Assembly: GCA_031425155.1 (NCBI GenBank)
Contig: JANPIV010000079.1
Span: 1 to 64,000, forward strand
DNA: 64,000 nucleotides
Source of the DNA: M3007 sp031425155
Lineage (GTDB): Bacteria; Bacteroidota; Bacteroidia; Chitinophagales; Saprospiraceae
Reading direction: 5' to 3'
Below the pieces are notes generated by a model, which was not told where the DNA came from, searched no databases, and saw nothing but the letters and a program-made list of their open reading frames with translations. Numbering within the stretch: the first letter of the stretch is position 1; the number at the start of each line of letters is the position of its first letter. The translations under genes and the position numbers were made by a program. Positions 32,909 through 41,035 of the stretch are shown here, piece by piece.

Positions 32909-35170
32909 CTACATCCCGAAATCCGTCCGAATCTTATTCAGCGCACTTCCGGCACGCACCCAATCAATTTGGGCCTCATTATACGTGTGCTGCACATCAA
33001 ACTGATCGGTTGTACCATCGGCGTGGGTCAGCACGATTTGCAGATGCCTGCCGGGCGCGAAGGTGTCGAAGCCTTTGATGCTCACGTAGTCGTCCTGCCG
33101 GACTTTATCGTAGTCAGCGTTGTCCACAAAAGTGAGGGCCAACATACCCTGCTTTTTCAGGTTAGTCTGGTGAATCCGGGCGAAAGATTTGACCACCACC
33201 GCTTTCACGCCGAGGTAGCGGGGTTCCATCGCGGCGTGTTCGCGGCTGCTGCCTTCGCCGAGATTTTCTTCGCCAAAAATGATGGTGCCAATGCCTTTTT
33301 TCTGGTACAACCGCGCCGAAGCGGGCACTTCCATGTACTGGCCCGTCAGCAGGTTCAGCACTTTATTACGTTCTTCATTGAAGTAATTGGTCGCACCGAT
33401 GTAGCAGTTATTGGAAATATTTTCCAGGTGGCCGCGATATTTCAGCCAGGGACCGGCCATCGAAATATGGTCGGTGGTACACTTGCCTTTGGCTTTAATG
33501 AGCACCCGCATATCCTGGATCTCCTCATTGGTGATCGCTTTGAACGGCTTGAGCAGTTGCAGACGATCCGAATCTTTGGCTACTGCGACTGTGATGCGAC
33601 CTTTGGCCGGAGCAATGTAACCGGCATCCTCCACGGCGAAGCCATTTTTTGGTGTCTCGATGCCCTTCGGCGGGTCCAGTTTGACGGTTTCGCCGTTGCG
33701 ATTGATCAAAGTGCCTTTGATCGGATTGAAAGTCAGGTCTCCGGCAATAGCGAAAGCGGTAACGATTTCCGGGCTGGCGACGAAAGCGTGAGTATTCGGG
33801 TTTCCATCGTTACGCCCGGTGAAATTCCGGTTGAACGAAGTCATGATCGAGTTTGGGCGCTTTTGGTCGTCAATGTGGCGACTCCATTGGCCGATGCAGG
33901 GGCCGCAGGCATTGGCCAGTACAAGACCGCCGATCTGCGAAAAATCGTCGAGCAAGCCATCACGCTCTGCTGTGTAGCGCACCAGTTCCGAGCCGGGGGT
34001 GATCGTAAATTCGGACTTCGTTTCCAGGTTTTTCTCCTTCGCCTGGCGGGCTATCGAAGCGGCGCGGGTCAGGTCTTCGTAAGAGGAATTGGTGCAGGAA
34101 CCGATCAAACCCACTTCCAGACGAGCCGGATAATTGTTGTTTCGCACGGCCTCTGCGAATTTGGACAGCGGCCAGGCCAGATCCGGCGTGAACGGGCCGT
34201 TGATATGCGGTTCGAGTTTCGAGAGATCAATCTCAATGACCTGATCGAAATATTGCTCGGGGTTGGCATAACATTCCGCATCGCCGGTGAGGTAGTCGCT
34301 CACGCGGTTGCACATGGCCGCCACTTTCGAGCGGCCCGTGGCTTTGAAATAGCGCGCCATGCTCTTGTCGTAGCCAAAAACTGAGGTAGTCGCCCCGATC
34401 TCTGCACCCATGTTGCAAATAGTGCCTTTGCCGGTTGCACTCATACTCTGGGCACCGGGACCGAAATATTCTACAATGGCTCCTGTGCCGCCTTTTACGG
34501 TCAGGATGCCGGCTACTTTTAAGATAACGTCTTTCGGGGCACTCCAGCCGCGCAACTTGCCGGTCAGGTGGACACCGATCAGTTTAGGCATTTGCAACTC
34601 CCAGGCCATGCCGCTCATAGCATCCACCGCATCGGCACCACCGACGCCGATGGCCACCATGCCGAGACCGCCTGCGTTCACAGTATGCGAGTCGGTACCG
34701 ATCATCAGGCCGCCGGGAAAGGCGTAGTTTTCCAATAATATCTGGTGAATAATGCCGGAACCGGGTTTCCAGAAACCGATACCATATTTTTGGCTGACGG
34801 TGCTCAGGAAATCGAACACTTCTTTGTTTTTGCTCAAAGATGCCACCATATCCTGGTCAGCACCCGATTCCGCCACAATCAGGTGATCGCAGTGCACGGT
34901 GCTGGGTACGGCCACTTTTTTGCGGCCACAGGTCATGAATTGCAGGAGGGCCATTTGTGCCGTAGCATCCTGCATGGCCACGCGATCCACCTGGAAAAAC
35001 ACATAGTCCGAGCCCCGCTGATATTCCTGCAAGGGGTTGTCGGGGTGAAGGTGGGCGTAAAGGATTTTTTCAGCCAAAGTCAGCGGTCGCTTCAGGTAGT
35101 TTTTGGCAGCATCCACGCGGGCGGGATATTGTTGGTAGAACTCCCGCAGCATTTTCAGATCAAATATCAT
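32909..35170 (-). CDS. aconitate hydratase
   Basis: A 753-residue [4Fe-4S] enzyme that interconverts citrate and isocitrate in the tricarboxylic acid cycle. The ATG at 35170 (MIFDLKMLREFYQQYP) is chosen over one eight codons earlier because a TACATTTG promoter box lies at 35205-35212. Cluster-binding cysteines are in GLIGSCTNSSYEDLTRA and LANACGPCIGQW. GTDSHTVNAGGLGMVAIGVG and the C-terminal swivel domain (GEGSSREHAAMEPRYLGVKA) are intact. The length matches the mitochondrial-type aconitases common in Bacteroidota. No other TCA-cycle genes are adjacent. Confidence 0.95.
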   Translation of the reverse strand: MIFDLKMLREFYQQYPARVDAAKNYLKRPLTLAEKILYAHLHPDNPLQEYQRGSDYVFFQVDRVAMQDATAQMALLQFMTCGRKKVAVPSTVHCDHLIVAESGADQDMVASLSKNKEVFDFLSTVSQKYGIGFWKPGSGIIHQILLENYAFPGGLMIGTDSHTVNAGGLGMVAIGVGGADAVDAMSGMAWELQMPKLIGVHLTGKLRGWSAPKDVILKVAGILTVKGGTGAIVEYFGPGAQSMSATGKGTICNMGAEIGATTSVFGYDKSMARYFKATGRSKVAAMCNRVSDYLTGDAECYANPEQYFDQVIEIDLSKLEPHINGPFTPDLAWPLSKFAEAVRNNNYPARLEVGLIGSCTNSSYEDLTRAASIARQAKEKNLETKSEFTITPGSELVRYTAERDGLLDDFSQIGGLVLANACGPCIGQWSRHIDDQKRPNSIMTSFNRNFTGRNDGNPNTHAFVASPEIVTAFAIAGDLTFNPIKGTLINRNGETVKLDPPKGIETPKNGFAVEDAGYIAPAKGRITVAVAKDSDRLQLLKPFKAITNEEIQDMRVLIKAKGKCTTDHISMAGPWLKYRGHLENISNNCYIGATNYFNEERNKVLNLLTGQYMEVPASARLYQKKGIGTIIFGEENLGEGSSREHAAMEPRYLGVKAVVVKSFARIHQTNLKKQGMLALTFVDNADYDKVRQDDYVSIKGFDTFAPGRHLQIVLTHADGTTDQFDVQHTYNEAQIDWVRAGSALNKIRTDFGM

Positions 35171-35204
35171 GGTGAGGTGGATAAGTATTTTCAAAAAAGG
35201 TGGG

Positions 35205-35212
35205 CAAATGTA
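35205..35212 (-). promoter_or_regulatory. probable -7 box for aconitase
   Basis: TACATTTG on the minus strand, 35 bases upstream of the aconitase ATG at 35170; the -33 partner is not clear. Confidence 0.45.
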
Positions 35213-35373
35213 TGGATTTCAGCCACGAGATTGGAACCCGACAGGCAGCAAAAAGTTAGTAATTATTGCAAAAAACCGCAGATTATCTGCAAATTCACTG
35301 CCACAAGCTCCCGGCGCGCCCTACCTTGCGTCAAATTCTCCATTGTGCTCACCCATTTATCCAGCCGTTCCTC

Positions 35374-36255
35374 ATGCAAGTCGTCGTTTATGGCAAACAA
35401 TATAAAGACAAAGACCTGCCCTACATTCAGGCGGTGTTCGATGCGCTGCATGCCGAAGGCGTGACGACTTACGTGTATGAACCCTACCTGCGTGATATTG
35501 AGGCATCGGTGCATTTTCCCGGCCCTTATGCGCCTTTCGATGAGTATCGGGATTTTCTGATCCATCGTATTGATTTTGTGATGGTGCTCGGTGGCGATGG
35601 CACGATGCTCAATGCCGTGACCCTGGTGCGGGATGCGGGCGTACCGATGCTGGGTATTAATCTGGGACGAATGGGTTTTTTGGCCAGTATTGAAAAGGGG
35701 CACATCCGCGAATCCGTGCAGAAACTCCGGCGCGGACATTACCTGATCGAGGAACGTTCGATGCTGTATCTGGAAAGCAATCCGCCGCTGTTTGGGGAAA
35801 TTCCGTTTGCGCTCAACGACTGCACACTGCTGAAGCGTGATACTTCATCCATGATTACGGTCCATACTTTTCTCAATGGTGATTATTTAAATTCCTACTG
35901 GGCCGACGGTATTATTATCGCTACGCCGACGGGGAGCACCGGCTATTCGCTCAGCTGTGGCGGCCCGGTTATTTTTCCCAACTCCAATAATTTTGTGCTT
36001 ACCCCCGTGGCCCCGCACAACCTGAATGTGCGCCCCATTGTGCTCTCCGACGAATCGGTCATTTCTTTTGAAATAGAAGGACGCGGCGACAATTTTATCT
36101 GCACCCTCGACTCGCGTTTTGAATTGATCCATGCCGATCACCAACTGGCGGTGCGGCGCAATGAATTTCCCGTCCGGCTGGTGCAATTGCAGGACATTAC
36201 TTTTTTAAAAACAATCCGGGAAAAGCTGGGCTGGGGCGAGGATGTACGGAATTAG
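35374..36255 (+). CDS. nadK: NAD kinase
   Basis: Phosphorylates NAD to NADP. The ATG at 35374 (MQVVVYGKQYKDKDLPYIQA) is used; the frame continues upstream without family similarity. The ATP/NAD-binding GGDGTML motif is at about residues 73-79. MLGINLGRMGFLASI, LNDCTLLKRD and ATPTGSTGYSLSCGGPV are the other conserved blocks. At 293 residues the length is typical. It is divergent from aconitase, with which it shares a roughly 200-base upstream region. Confidence 0.95.
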   Translation: MQVVVYGKQYKDKDLPYIQAVFDALHAEGVTTYVYEPYLRDIEASVHFPGPYAPFDEYRDFLIHRIDFVMVLGGDGTMLNAVTLVRDAGVPMLGINLGRMGFLASIEKGHIRESVQKLRRGHYLIEERSMLYLESNPPLFGEIPFALNDCTLLKRDTSSMITVHTFLNGDYLNSYWADGIIIATPTGSTGYSLSCGGPVIFPNSNNFVLTPVAPHNLNVRPIVLSDESVISFEIEGRGDNFICTLDSRFELIHADHQLAVRRNEFPVRLVQLQDITFLKTIREKLGWGEDVRN

Positions 36256-36361
36256 GTCTTTGGGTATTAGTCTTTGGTCTTTGGGAGTTAGTCTTTGGCT
36301 AAAAACCCGTTGCCACGATGGTTGACCAAAGACTAAAGACCAATACCTAAAGACCCAAAAC
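36256..36361. repeat. imperfect palindrome of GTCTTTGG/CCAAAGAC units
   Basis: GGTCTTTGGG, AGTCTTTGGTC and AGTCTTTGG on the left are mirrored by CCAAAGACTAAAGACCAAT and AAAGACCC on the right. The element lies between the convergent ends of nadK and upp, so it may be a two-way terminator. Confidence 0.55.
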
Positions 36362-37009
36362 CTACTCCGTCTTCGCCCCAAACGCCAGATCGCCTGCATC
36401 GCCTAAACCCGGCACAATGAACGACTTGGCCGTCAGTTCTTCATCCAGCGCGGCCATCCAAATCTGTGCTTTCGGATGACGTCGGCGCACCGCTTCGACG
36501 CCTGCTGTACAGGCAATGACGGTCGCCACGTGTACCTGCGCGGGCAAGCCAAAACGCTCCAGTTGCTGCAAGGCCAGATTCATCGAAGCACCGCTGGCCA
36601 GCATCGGATCGCACACAATGAGCACCGCATCGGTCAGATCGGCGGCACTCACGTAGTCCAGTTGAATGTCGAAAGTGCCATCTTTGTGGTGACGGCGAAA
36701 CGCGGCGATGAAGATGTTATCGGCCTGGTCAAAATAATTCAGCAGACCCTGATGCAAAGGCAGACCTGCCCGTAAAATAGTGGCCAGCACAATGCGCTGC
36801 GCAGGCAAGGCGGTCGCGGCGATGCCCAGCGGCGTTTCGATCTCGATGGGTTCGTAGCGCAGTGTTTTCGAGATTTCGTAGGCCAGTATTTCGCCCAGCC
36901 GTTCCAGGTTGCGGCGAAAACGCAGCCGGTCTTGTTGAATATCCACATCACGCAGTTCGGCGACGAAGCGATTGACAAGAGAATTTTGCTCAGAAAGATT
37001 GGTGATCAT
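36362..37009 (-). CDS. upp: uracil phosphoribosyltransferase
   Basis: Makes UMP from uracil and PRPP in pyrimidine salvage. The ATG at 37009 (MITNLSEQNSLVNRFVAELR) is used rather than the GTG seven codons earlier. The PRPP loop LIVCDPMLASGASMNLAL (about residues 130-147) and the uracil-binding C-terminus KSFIVPGLGDAGDLAFG are intact. At 215 residues it is of normal length. Its upstream region holds the CAGACTTCAGTCTG repeat units. Confidence 0.92.
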   Translation of the reverse strand: MITNLSEQNSLVNRFVAELRDVDIQQDRLRFRRNLERLGEILAYEISKTLRYEPIEIETPLGIAATALPAQRIVLATILRAGLPLHQGLLNYFDQADNIFIAAFRRHHKDGTFDIQLDYVSAADLTDAVLIVCDPMLASGASMNLALQQLERFGLPAQVHVATVIACTAGVEAVRRRHPKAQIWMAALDEELTAKSFIVPGLGDAGDLAFGAKTE

Positions 37010-37023
37010 TGGCGAAATGTTTT

Positions 37024-37118
37024 GTAGCACAGACTTCAGTCTGTTTTCGTTAGTGATGTATCTTATAGCACAGATGCAGTCTGTTTGATCCAGCGTTTAA
37101 AACCGGACTGAAGTCCGG
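37024..37118. repeat. three AGACTTCAGTCT-like palindromic units
   Basis: GTAGCACAGACTTCAGTCTG at 37024, ATAGCACAGATGCAGTCTG at 37065 and AACCGGACTGAAGTCCGGGTT near 37100 are three related short palindromes within 95 bases, between the aldehyde dehydrogenase and upp genes. They look like REP-type intergenic units. Confidence 0.55.
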
Positions 37119-37119
37119 G

Positions 37120-38562
37120 TTACAGGCCCAGCGTCACATTCTTCGCTTCCGTGAAAAAACGCAGGGCTTCCCAGCCGCCCTCGCGCCCCACGCCGGAATT
37201 TTTCACCCCGCCAAACGGCGTCCGCAGGTCGCGCAGCATCCAGGTATTGATCCAGACAATGCCGCACTGCAACGCGGCGGCCAGCCGATGCGCGCGTTCC
37301 AAATGATTGGTCCAGACCGTCGCACTCAGGCCATACACCGTACTATTGGCATAATACAGTACTTCCTCCTCCGTCTCGAACGGCTGAATAGTGACCACTG
37401 GCCCAAATATTTCTTCCTGGTTGGTGCGACAATCGTGTGGCAGCCCGGCAATGACCGTTGGAGCGATGTACCAGCCGCCCGCCAATGGCCCCGGCAATGC
37501 CAGGGCCTCGCCCCCGCAAAGTATTTCTCCGCCTTCCTCACGTGCTAAATCCAAGTAAAACAGTACTTTATCAAAGTGCATTTTGGAAACCACGGCCCCC
37601 AATTGGCTGTTCGAATCGCTTGGATCGCCCACGCGTAAGGCCCGCACCCGCGCCACGAAATCGTTTTTAAATTGTTCGTAAATGGGTTTTTCCACATAAA
37701 TCCTCGACCCGCACAGGCAAATCTGGCCCTGATTGTTGAACGACGAACGCACCGTCGTATCCAGCATCCGCTCGTAGTCGCAATCGGCGAAAATAAGATT
37801 CGGATTTTTTCCGCCCAGTTCGAGGCTTAGTTTTTTGAACATCGGCGCAGCAATCCCGGCAATGGCCGCCCCCGCCCGGGTACTGCCCGTGAACGAAATA
37901 GCTTTCACCCCCGGATGCCGCACGATGGCCTCCCCCGCGCATGGGCCCGTACCATGCACGATATTTAGTACGCCCGGCGGCAATCCGGCGGCATTACAAA
38001 TATCGCCCAGCAAAGATGCCGTCAGCGGCGTTACTTCGGAGGGTTTGCCCACCACGCAGTTGCCCGCCGCGAGGGCGGGTGCTATTTTCCAGGTAAACAA
38101 ATACAGCGGCAAATTCCACGGCGAAATGCAGCCCACCACCCCCAGCGGCTGCCGCAGCGTATAACTCAAAGCCTGTCCCGGCAAATAGTGGCTCTCGGAA
38201 GCAAAATGCAGCAGCGCGGTGGCGAAAAACTGGAAATTGAGGGCCGCGCGGGGAATATCTATGGTACGGGCAGTGGTGATGGTTTTGCCAGAATCCACAC
38301 ATTCCACTGCTGATAACTTATCCAGATTGGCGAGAATGCCATCGGCAATGGCGCGCAATATTTCGTGGCGGCGTTCCAGCGGGAGATTGGCCCAGGCCGG
38401 AAAAGCCGCCTGCGCCGCTTGCACGGCAGCGTCCACATCTTCCGGGCCGGAGTCGGGCAATTGACTAAAAATCTGTCCGGTAGCGGGATTGTAATTATCC
38501 AGATATTGGCCCGCAATCGGTGGCACGTATTTTCCGGCAATAAAATTATAGAGCGTTTGCAT
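37120..38562 (-). CDS. aldehyde dehydrogenase family protein
   Basis: A 480-residue NAD(P)-dependent dehydrogenase oxidising an aldehyde to an acid. The N-terminus MQTLYNFIAGKYVPP resembles 2-hydroxymuconic semialdehyde or betaine-aldehyde dehydrogenases. Key parts are ISPWNLPLYLFTWKIAPALA (with the structural Asn), FTGSTRAGAAIAGIA (nucleotide binding), SLELGGKNPNLIFADCD (catalytic Glu) and NNQGQICLCGSRIYV (catalytic Cys). The C-terminal PFGGVKNSGVGREGG motif is intact. A TACGTTTG box lies at 38636-38643. The substrate cannot be fixed because no pathway genes are near. Confidence 0.9.
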   Translation of the reverse strand: MQTLYNFIAGKYVPPIAGQYLDNYNPATGQIFSQLPDSGPEDVDAAVQAAQAAFPAWANLPLERRHEILRAIADGILANLDKLSAVECVDSGKTITTARTIDIPRAALNFQFFATALLHFASESHYLPGQALSYTLRQPLGVVGCISPWNLPLYLFTWKIAPALAAGNCVVGKPSEVTPLTASLLGDICNAAGLPPGVLNIVHGTGPCAGEAIVRHPGVKAISFTGSTRAGAAIAGIAAPMFKKLSLELGGKNPNLIFADCDYERMLDTTVRSSFNNQGQICLCGSRIYVEKPIYEQFKNDFVARVRALRVGDPSDSNSQLGAVVSKMHFDKVLFYLDLAREEGGEILCGGEALALPGPLAGGWYIAPTVIAGLPHDCRTNQEEIFGPVVTIQPFETEEEVLYYANSTVYGLSATVWTNHLERAHRLAAALQCGIVWINTWMLRDLRTPFGGVKNSGVGREGGWEALRFFTEAKNVTLGL

Positions 38563-38635
38563 GATTTGGTCGGCTGTCTTGGTCAGGAAACGGTCTTGGA
38601 ATAGCCGTTCTGCCGAAAAAATGTTTTATCCTGCA

Positions 38636-38643
38636 CAAACGTA
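38636..38643 (-). promoter_or_regulatory. probable -7 box for the aldehyde dehydrogenase
   Basis: TACGTTTG on the minus strand, 74 bases before the ATG at 38562; a CTTG on the minus strand stands 23 bases further upstream. Confidence 0.4.
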
Positions 38644-38673
38644 CCGACTTTTCGCTTGCTAAAAATCAAGTCA

Positions 38674-39570
38674 ATGATCTTATCTATTCAGGACGTCGTC
38701 AAAACGTACGGTAATTACCAGGCTGTGAACCACGTGAGCTTCGACGTGCCCAAAGGCAGCGTGTTCGGGTTGCTCGGTCCCAACGGGGCGGGCAAGACTT
38801 CGCTCATCCGCATGATCACCACCATCACCGGCCCGGATTCGGGTGCTATTTATCTGGATGGCGAAAAACTCAACGCTCGCTCGCCCGAAAAGATTGGCTA
38901 CATGCCCGAAGAGCGCGGTTTGTACAAAAAAATGAAGGTCGGCGAACACATGATGTACCTCGCGCAACTTAAGGGAATGAGCGCGGCACAAGCCCGGAAA
39001 GCGGTGGATCATTGGTTCACGAAATTTGATATTCAGGACTGGACGAATAAAAAGGTGGAAGAGCTCTCCAAGGGGATGCAGCAGAAAATCCAGTTTATCG
39101 CCACCATCATCCATGGGCCGCGCTTACTTATTCTGGATGAACCCTTTACGGGCCTCGATCCGATCAATACTAACCTGATCAAAGAGGAAATTGCGCAACT
39201 GAACGACGCGGGTACGAGCATCATTTTCAGCACCCACCGCATGGAGCAGGTCGAGGAAATGTGCGACCATATTGTCTTAATTAATCAGGGAAAAAATGTG
39301 TTGCAAGGCGAGGTGCAGGCCATCAAAAACGAATACAAGCAGCACTTGTTCCGCTTGGAAGTGCAGGGCGAGTGGCCAGCGGATATGGGCAACCAATTTC
39401 AGGTGGTGGAACACGGACGGCATAGTGCCACCATCCAACTGACCGACGATAGCCAGAGCAACGAACTGCTGCGCCAATTGATGCAAAAAGGCCTGCGCAT
39501 TGTCCGTTTTGAAGAAATTCTGCCTACTTTCAATGAAATTTTCATTCGTACGGTGGAAGGAGCGAAGTAA
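38674..39570 (+). CDS. ABC transporter ATP-binding protein (NatA-like)
   Basis: The ATPase half of an exporter. The ATG at 38674 (MILSIQDVVKTYGNYQ) is used because the ATPase fold starts there. Walker A is GPNGAGKTS (about 35-43), the signature is LSKGMQQK (about 137) and Walker B is LLILDEPFTGLDP, with the switch His in FSTHRMEQVEEM. The C-terminal extension of about 80 residues is usual for NatA/DUF4162-type ATPases. It is followed 80 bases later by its permease gene at 39651. Substrate is unknown; relatives move Na+, drugs or lipids. Confidence 0.9.
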   Translation: MILSIQDVVKTYGNYQAVNHVSFDVPKGSVFGLLGPNGAGKTSLIRMITTITGPDSGAIYLDGEKLNARSPEKIGYMPEERGLYKKMKVGEHMMYLAQLKGMSAAQARKAVDHWFTKFDIQDWTNKKVEELSKGMQQKIQFIATIIHGPRLLILDEPFTGLDPINTNLIKEEIAQLNDAGTSIIFSTHRMEQVEEMCDHIVLINQGKNVLQGEVQAIKNEYKQHLFRLEVQGEWPADMGNQFQVVEHGRHSATIQLTDDSQSNELLRQLMQKGLRIVRFEEILPTFNEIFIRTVEGAK

Positions 39571-39650
39571 AGGCAAGAGGCAATTAACTAATAGCTACTT
39601 CATCGCTCATACATCATAGTTTATACTTCATATTTCATACCTCTTTCACC

Positions 39651-40970
39651 GTGAGCAAACTTTCTCTCATTATTCGCCGGGAATACCTGACGCGCGTCCG
39701 CAAAAAGTCGTTCATTATTGCTACGTTGCTGGCCCCGATAGGCATTTTGATCTATTTATTGGTCATCATTGGCCTCTCCACTTACCAGAGCGGCGACGAA
39801 CTCAAGGTGGTCCTGCTGGACGAAGCGGGTATGATCGGCCAACTGCCCGATGCCAAAGGCGTACGCTTTATTCCAGCGGGCGGCAAATCGCTCGATCAGC
39901 TCAAAACCGAGGTGACCGATAAAAAAGTGGACGGCGTACTGCGCATTCCTCGGCTGGGGGCTTTTCAGAAAAAGGAACACACCGTTTTTTATTATTCCAA
40001 TGAAAAACTGGCCCCCGAAAAGAGCGGCATCATCGAAAAAAAGGTGGCCGATAAAATCCGCGATTTCAAAATTGATTCGCTGCACCTCAGTCGCAGCAGC
40101 CTCGAAATGCTGGATACCGACATTTCCATTGACCCCGAAAGCATCTCCGGCGAGGATAATGGCGATAATAAATACACCGCTGGCGTGGGCTTGGCGGTGG
40201 GCGGCATCATGACTTTTCTGATGTTTTTCATGGTCATGCTCTACGGCCAGATGGTCATGCGTTCGGTGATGGAAGAAAAAACCAACCGCATCGTGGAAGT
40301 AATGATGTCGAGTGTCCGGCCTTTCGATCTAATGATGGGCAAGATCATCGGGACGGGTGCCGTGGGCCTCACCCAAATGGTGGCCTGGGTAGTATTGAGC
40401 GGGGCAGTGACCTTCATTATTCCGTTGCTTATGAACGTGGATCCGGCCCAAATGCAGGGCATGAGCGGCCCTCCCGGCGGCATGGATCCCGAACTGGCTC
40501 AGAGCGATGCCATGCGTATTTTTGCCGAATTGGGTAAGCAAAACTGGCCGCTCATCGTCGGCTCATTCATCATCTTTTTCCTGGGCGGTTATTTCATTTA
40601 CGCCTCCATGTTTGCGGCTATTGGCTCGGCCATGGGCGATGATATGGGCGAAGGTCAGTCGCTGACGCTGCCAGCCATGATCCCGATTATCCTGGCTTTT
40701 TACATCGTTTCGATGGCGGGCCTACGCAATCCCGACAGCAATTTGATGGTGTTTTCTTCCCTGTTCCCGCTGTTTTCGCCCATTGTCATGCCGTTCCGTA
40801 TGGCTTTCAATCCACCGTGGTGGCAGGTAGCACTGTCGCTGATACTGGTGGTGGCCACGGCCATCTTTTTTGTCTGGATGGCGGGCCGCATTTATCGGGT
40901 GGGCATTTTGCTGTATGGCAAAAAAGGTTCGTTGAAGGAGATCGGCAAATGGCTGTTTTATAAGGGGTGA
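39651..40970 (+). CDS. ABC-2 type transporter permease (NatB-like)
   Basis: A 439-residue permease partnered with the ATPase upstream. A GTG start (SKLSLIIRREYLTRVRKKSF) is used. The first helix follows (about 20-43). A large extracytoplasmic domain fills about residues 45-180. The remaining five hydrophobic helices begin at about 185 (VGGIMTFLMFFMVMLYGQMV). The EEKTNRIVEVMMSSVRPFDL loop, which couples to the ATPase, is typical of ABC-2/NatB permeases. Together the two genes form a complete exporter. Confidence 0.88.
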   Translation: MSKLSLIIRREYLTRVRKKSFIIATLLAPIGILIYLLVIIGLSTYQSGDELKVVLLDEAGMIGQLPDAKGVRFIPAGGKSLDQLKTEVTDKKVDGVLRIPRLGAFQKKEHTVFYYSNEKLAPEKSGIIEKKVADKIRDFKIDSLHLSRSSLEMLDTDISIDPESISGEDNGDNKYTAGVGLAVGGIMTFLMFFMVMLYGQMVMRSVMEEKTNRIVEVMMSSVRPFDLMMGKIIGTGAVGLTQMVAWVVLSGAVTFIIPLLMNVDPAQMQGMSGPPGGMDPELAQSDAMRIFAELGKQNWPLIVGSFIIFFLGGYFIYASMFAAIGSAMGDDMGEGQSLTLPAMIPIILAFYIVSMAGLRNPDSNLMVFSSLFPLFSPIVMPFRMAFNPPWWQVALSLILVVATAIFFVWMAGRIYRVGILLYGKKGSLKEIGKWLFYKG

Positions 40971-40973
40971 GAA

Positions 40974-41030
40974 TTTGAGGATTGGAGGATGCGAGTATTT
41001 GATCCAATGCTCGCCTTTTTTAGATTCTAT
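40974..41030. repeat. GAGGATGCGAGTATTTGATC repeat-family fragment
   Basis: GAGGATGCGAGTATTTGATC with a short partner GCTCGCC lies between the convergent ends of the permease and GH20 genes. It shares its core with the palindromes at 22085, 24606, 44464 and 58377. Confidence 0.55.
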
Positions 41031-41035
41031 CCCGT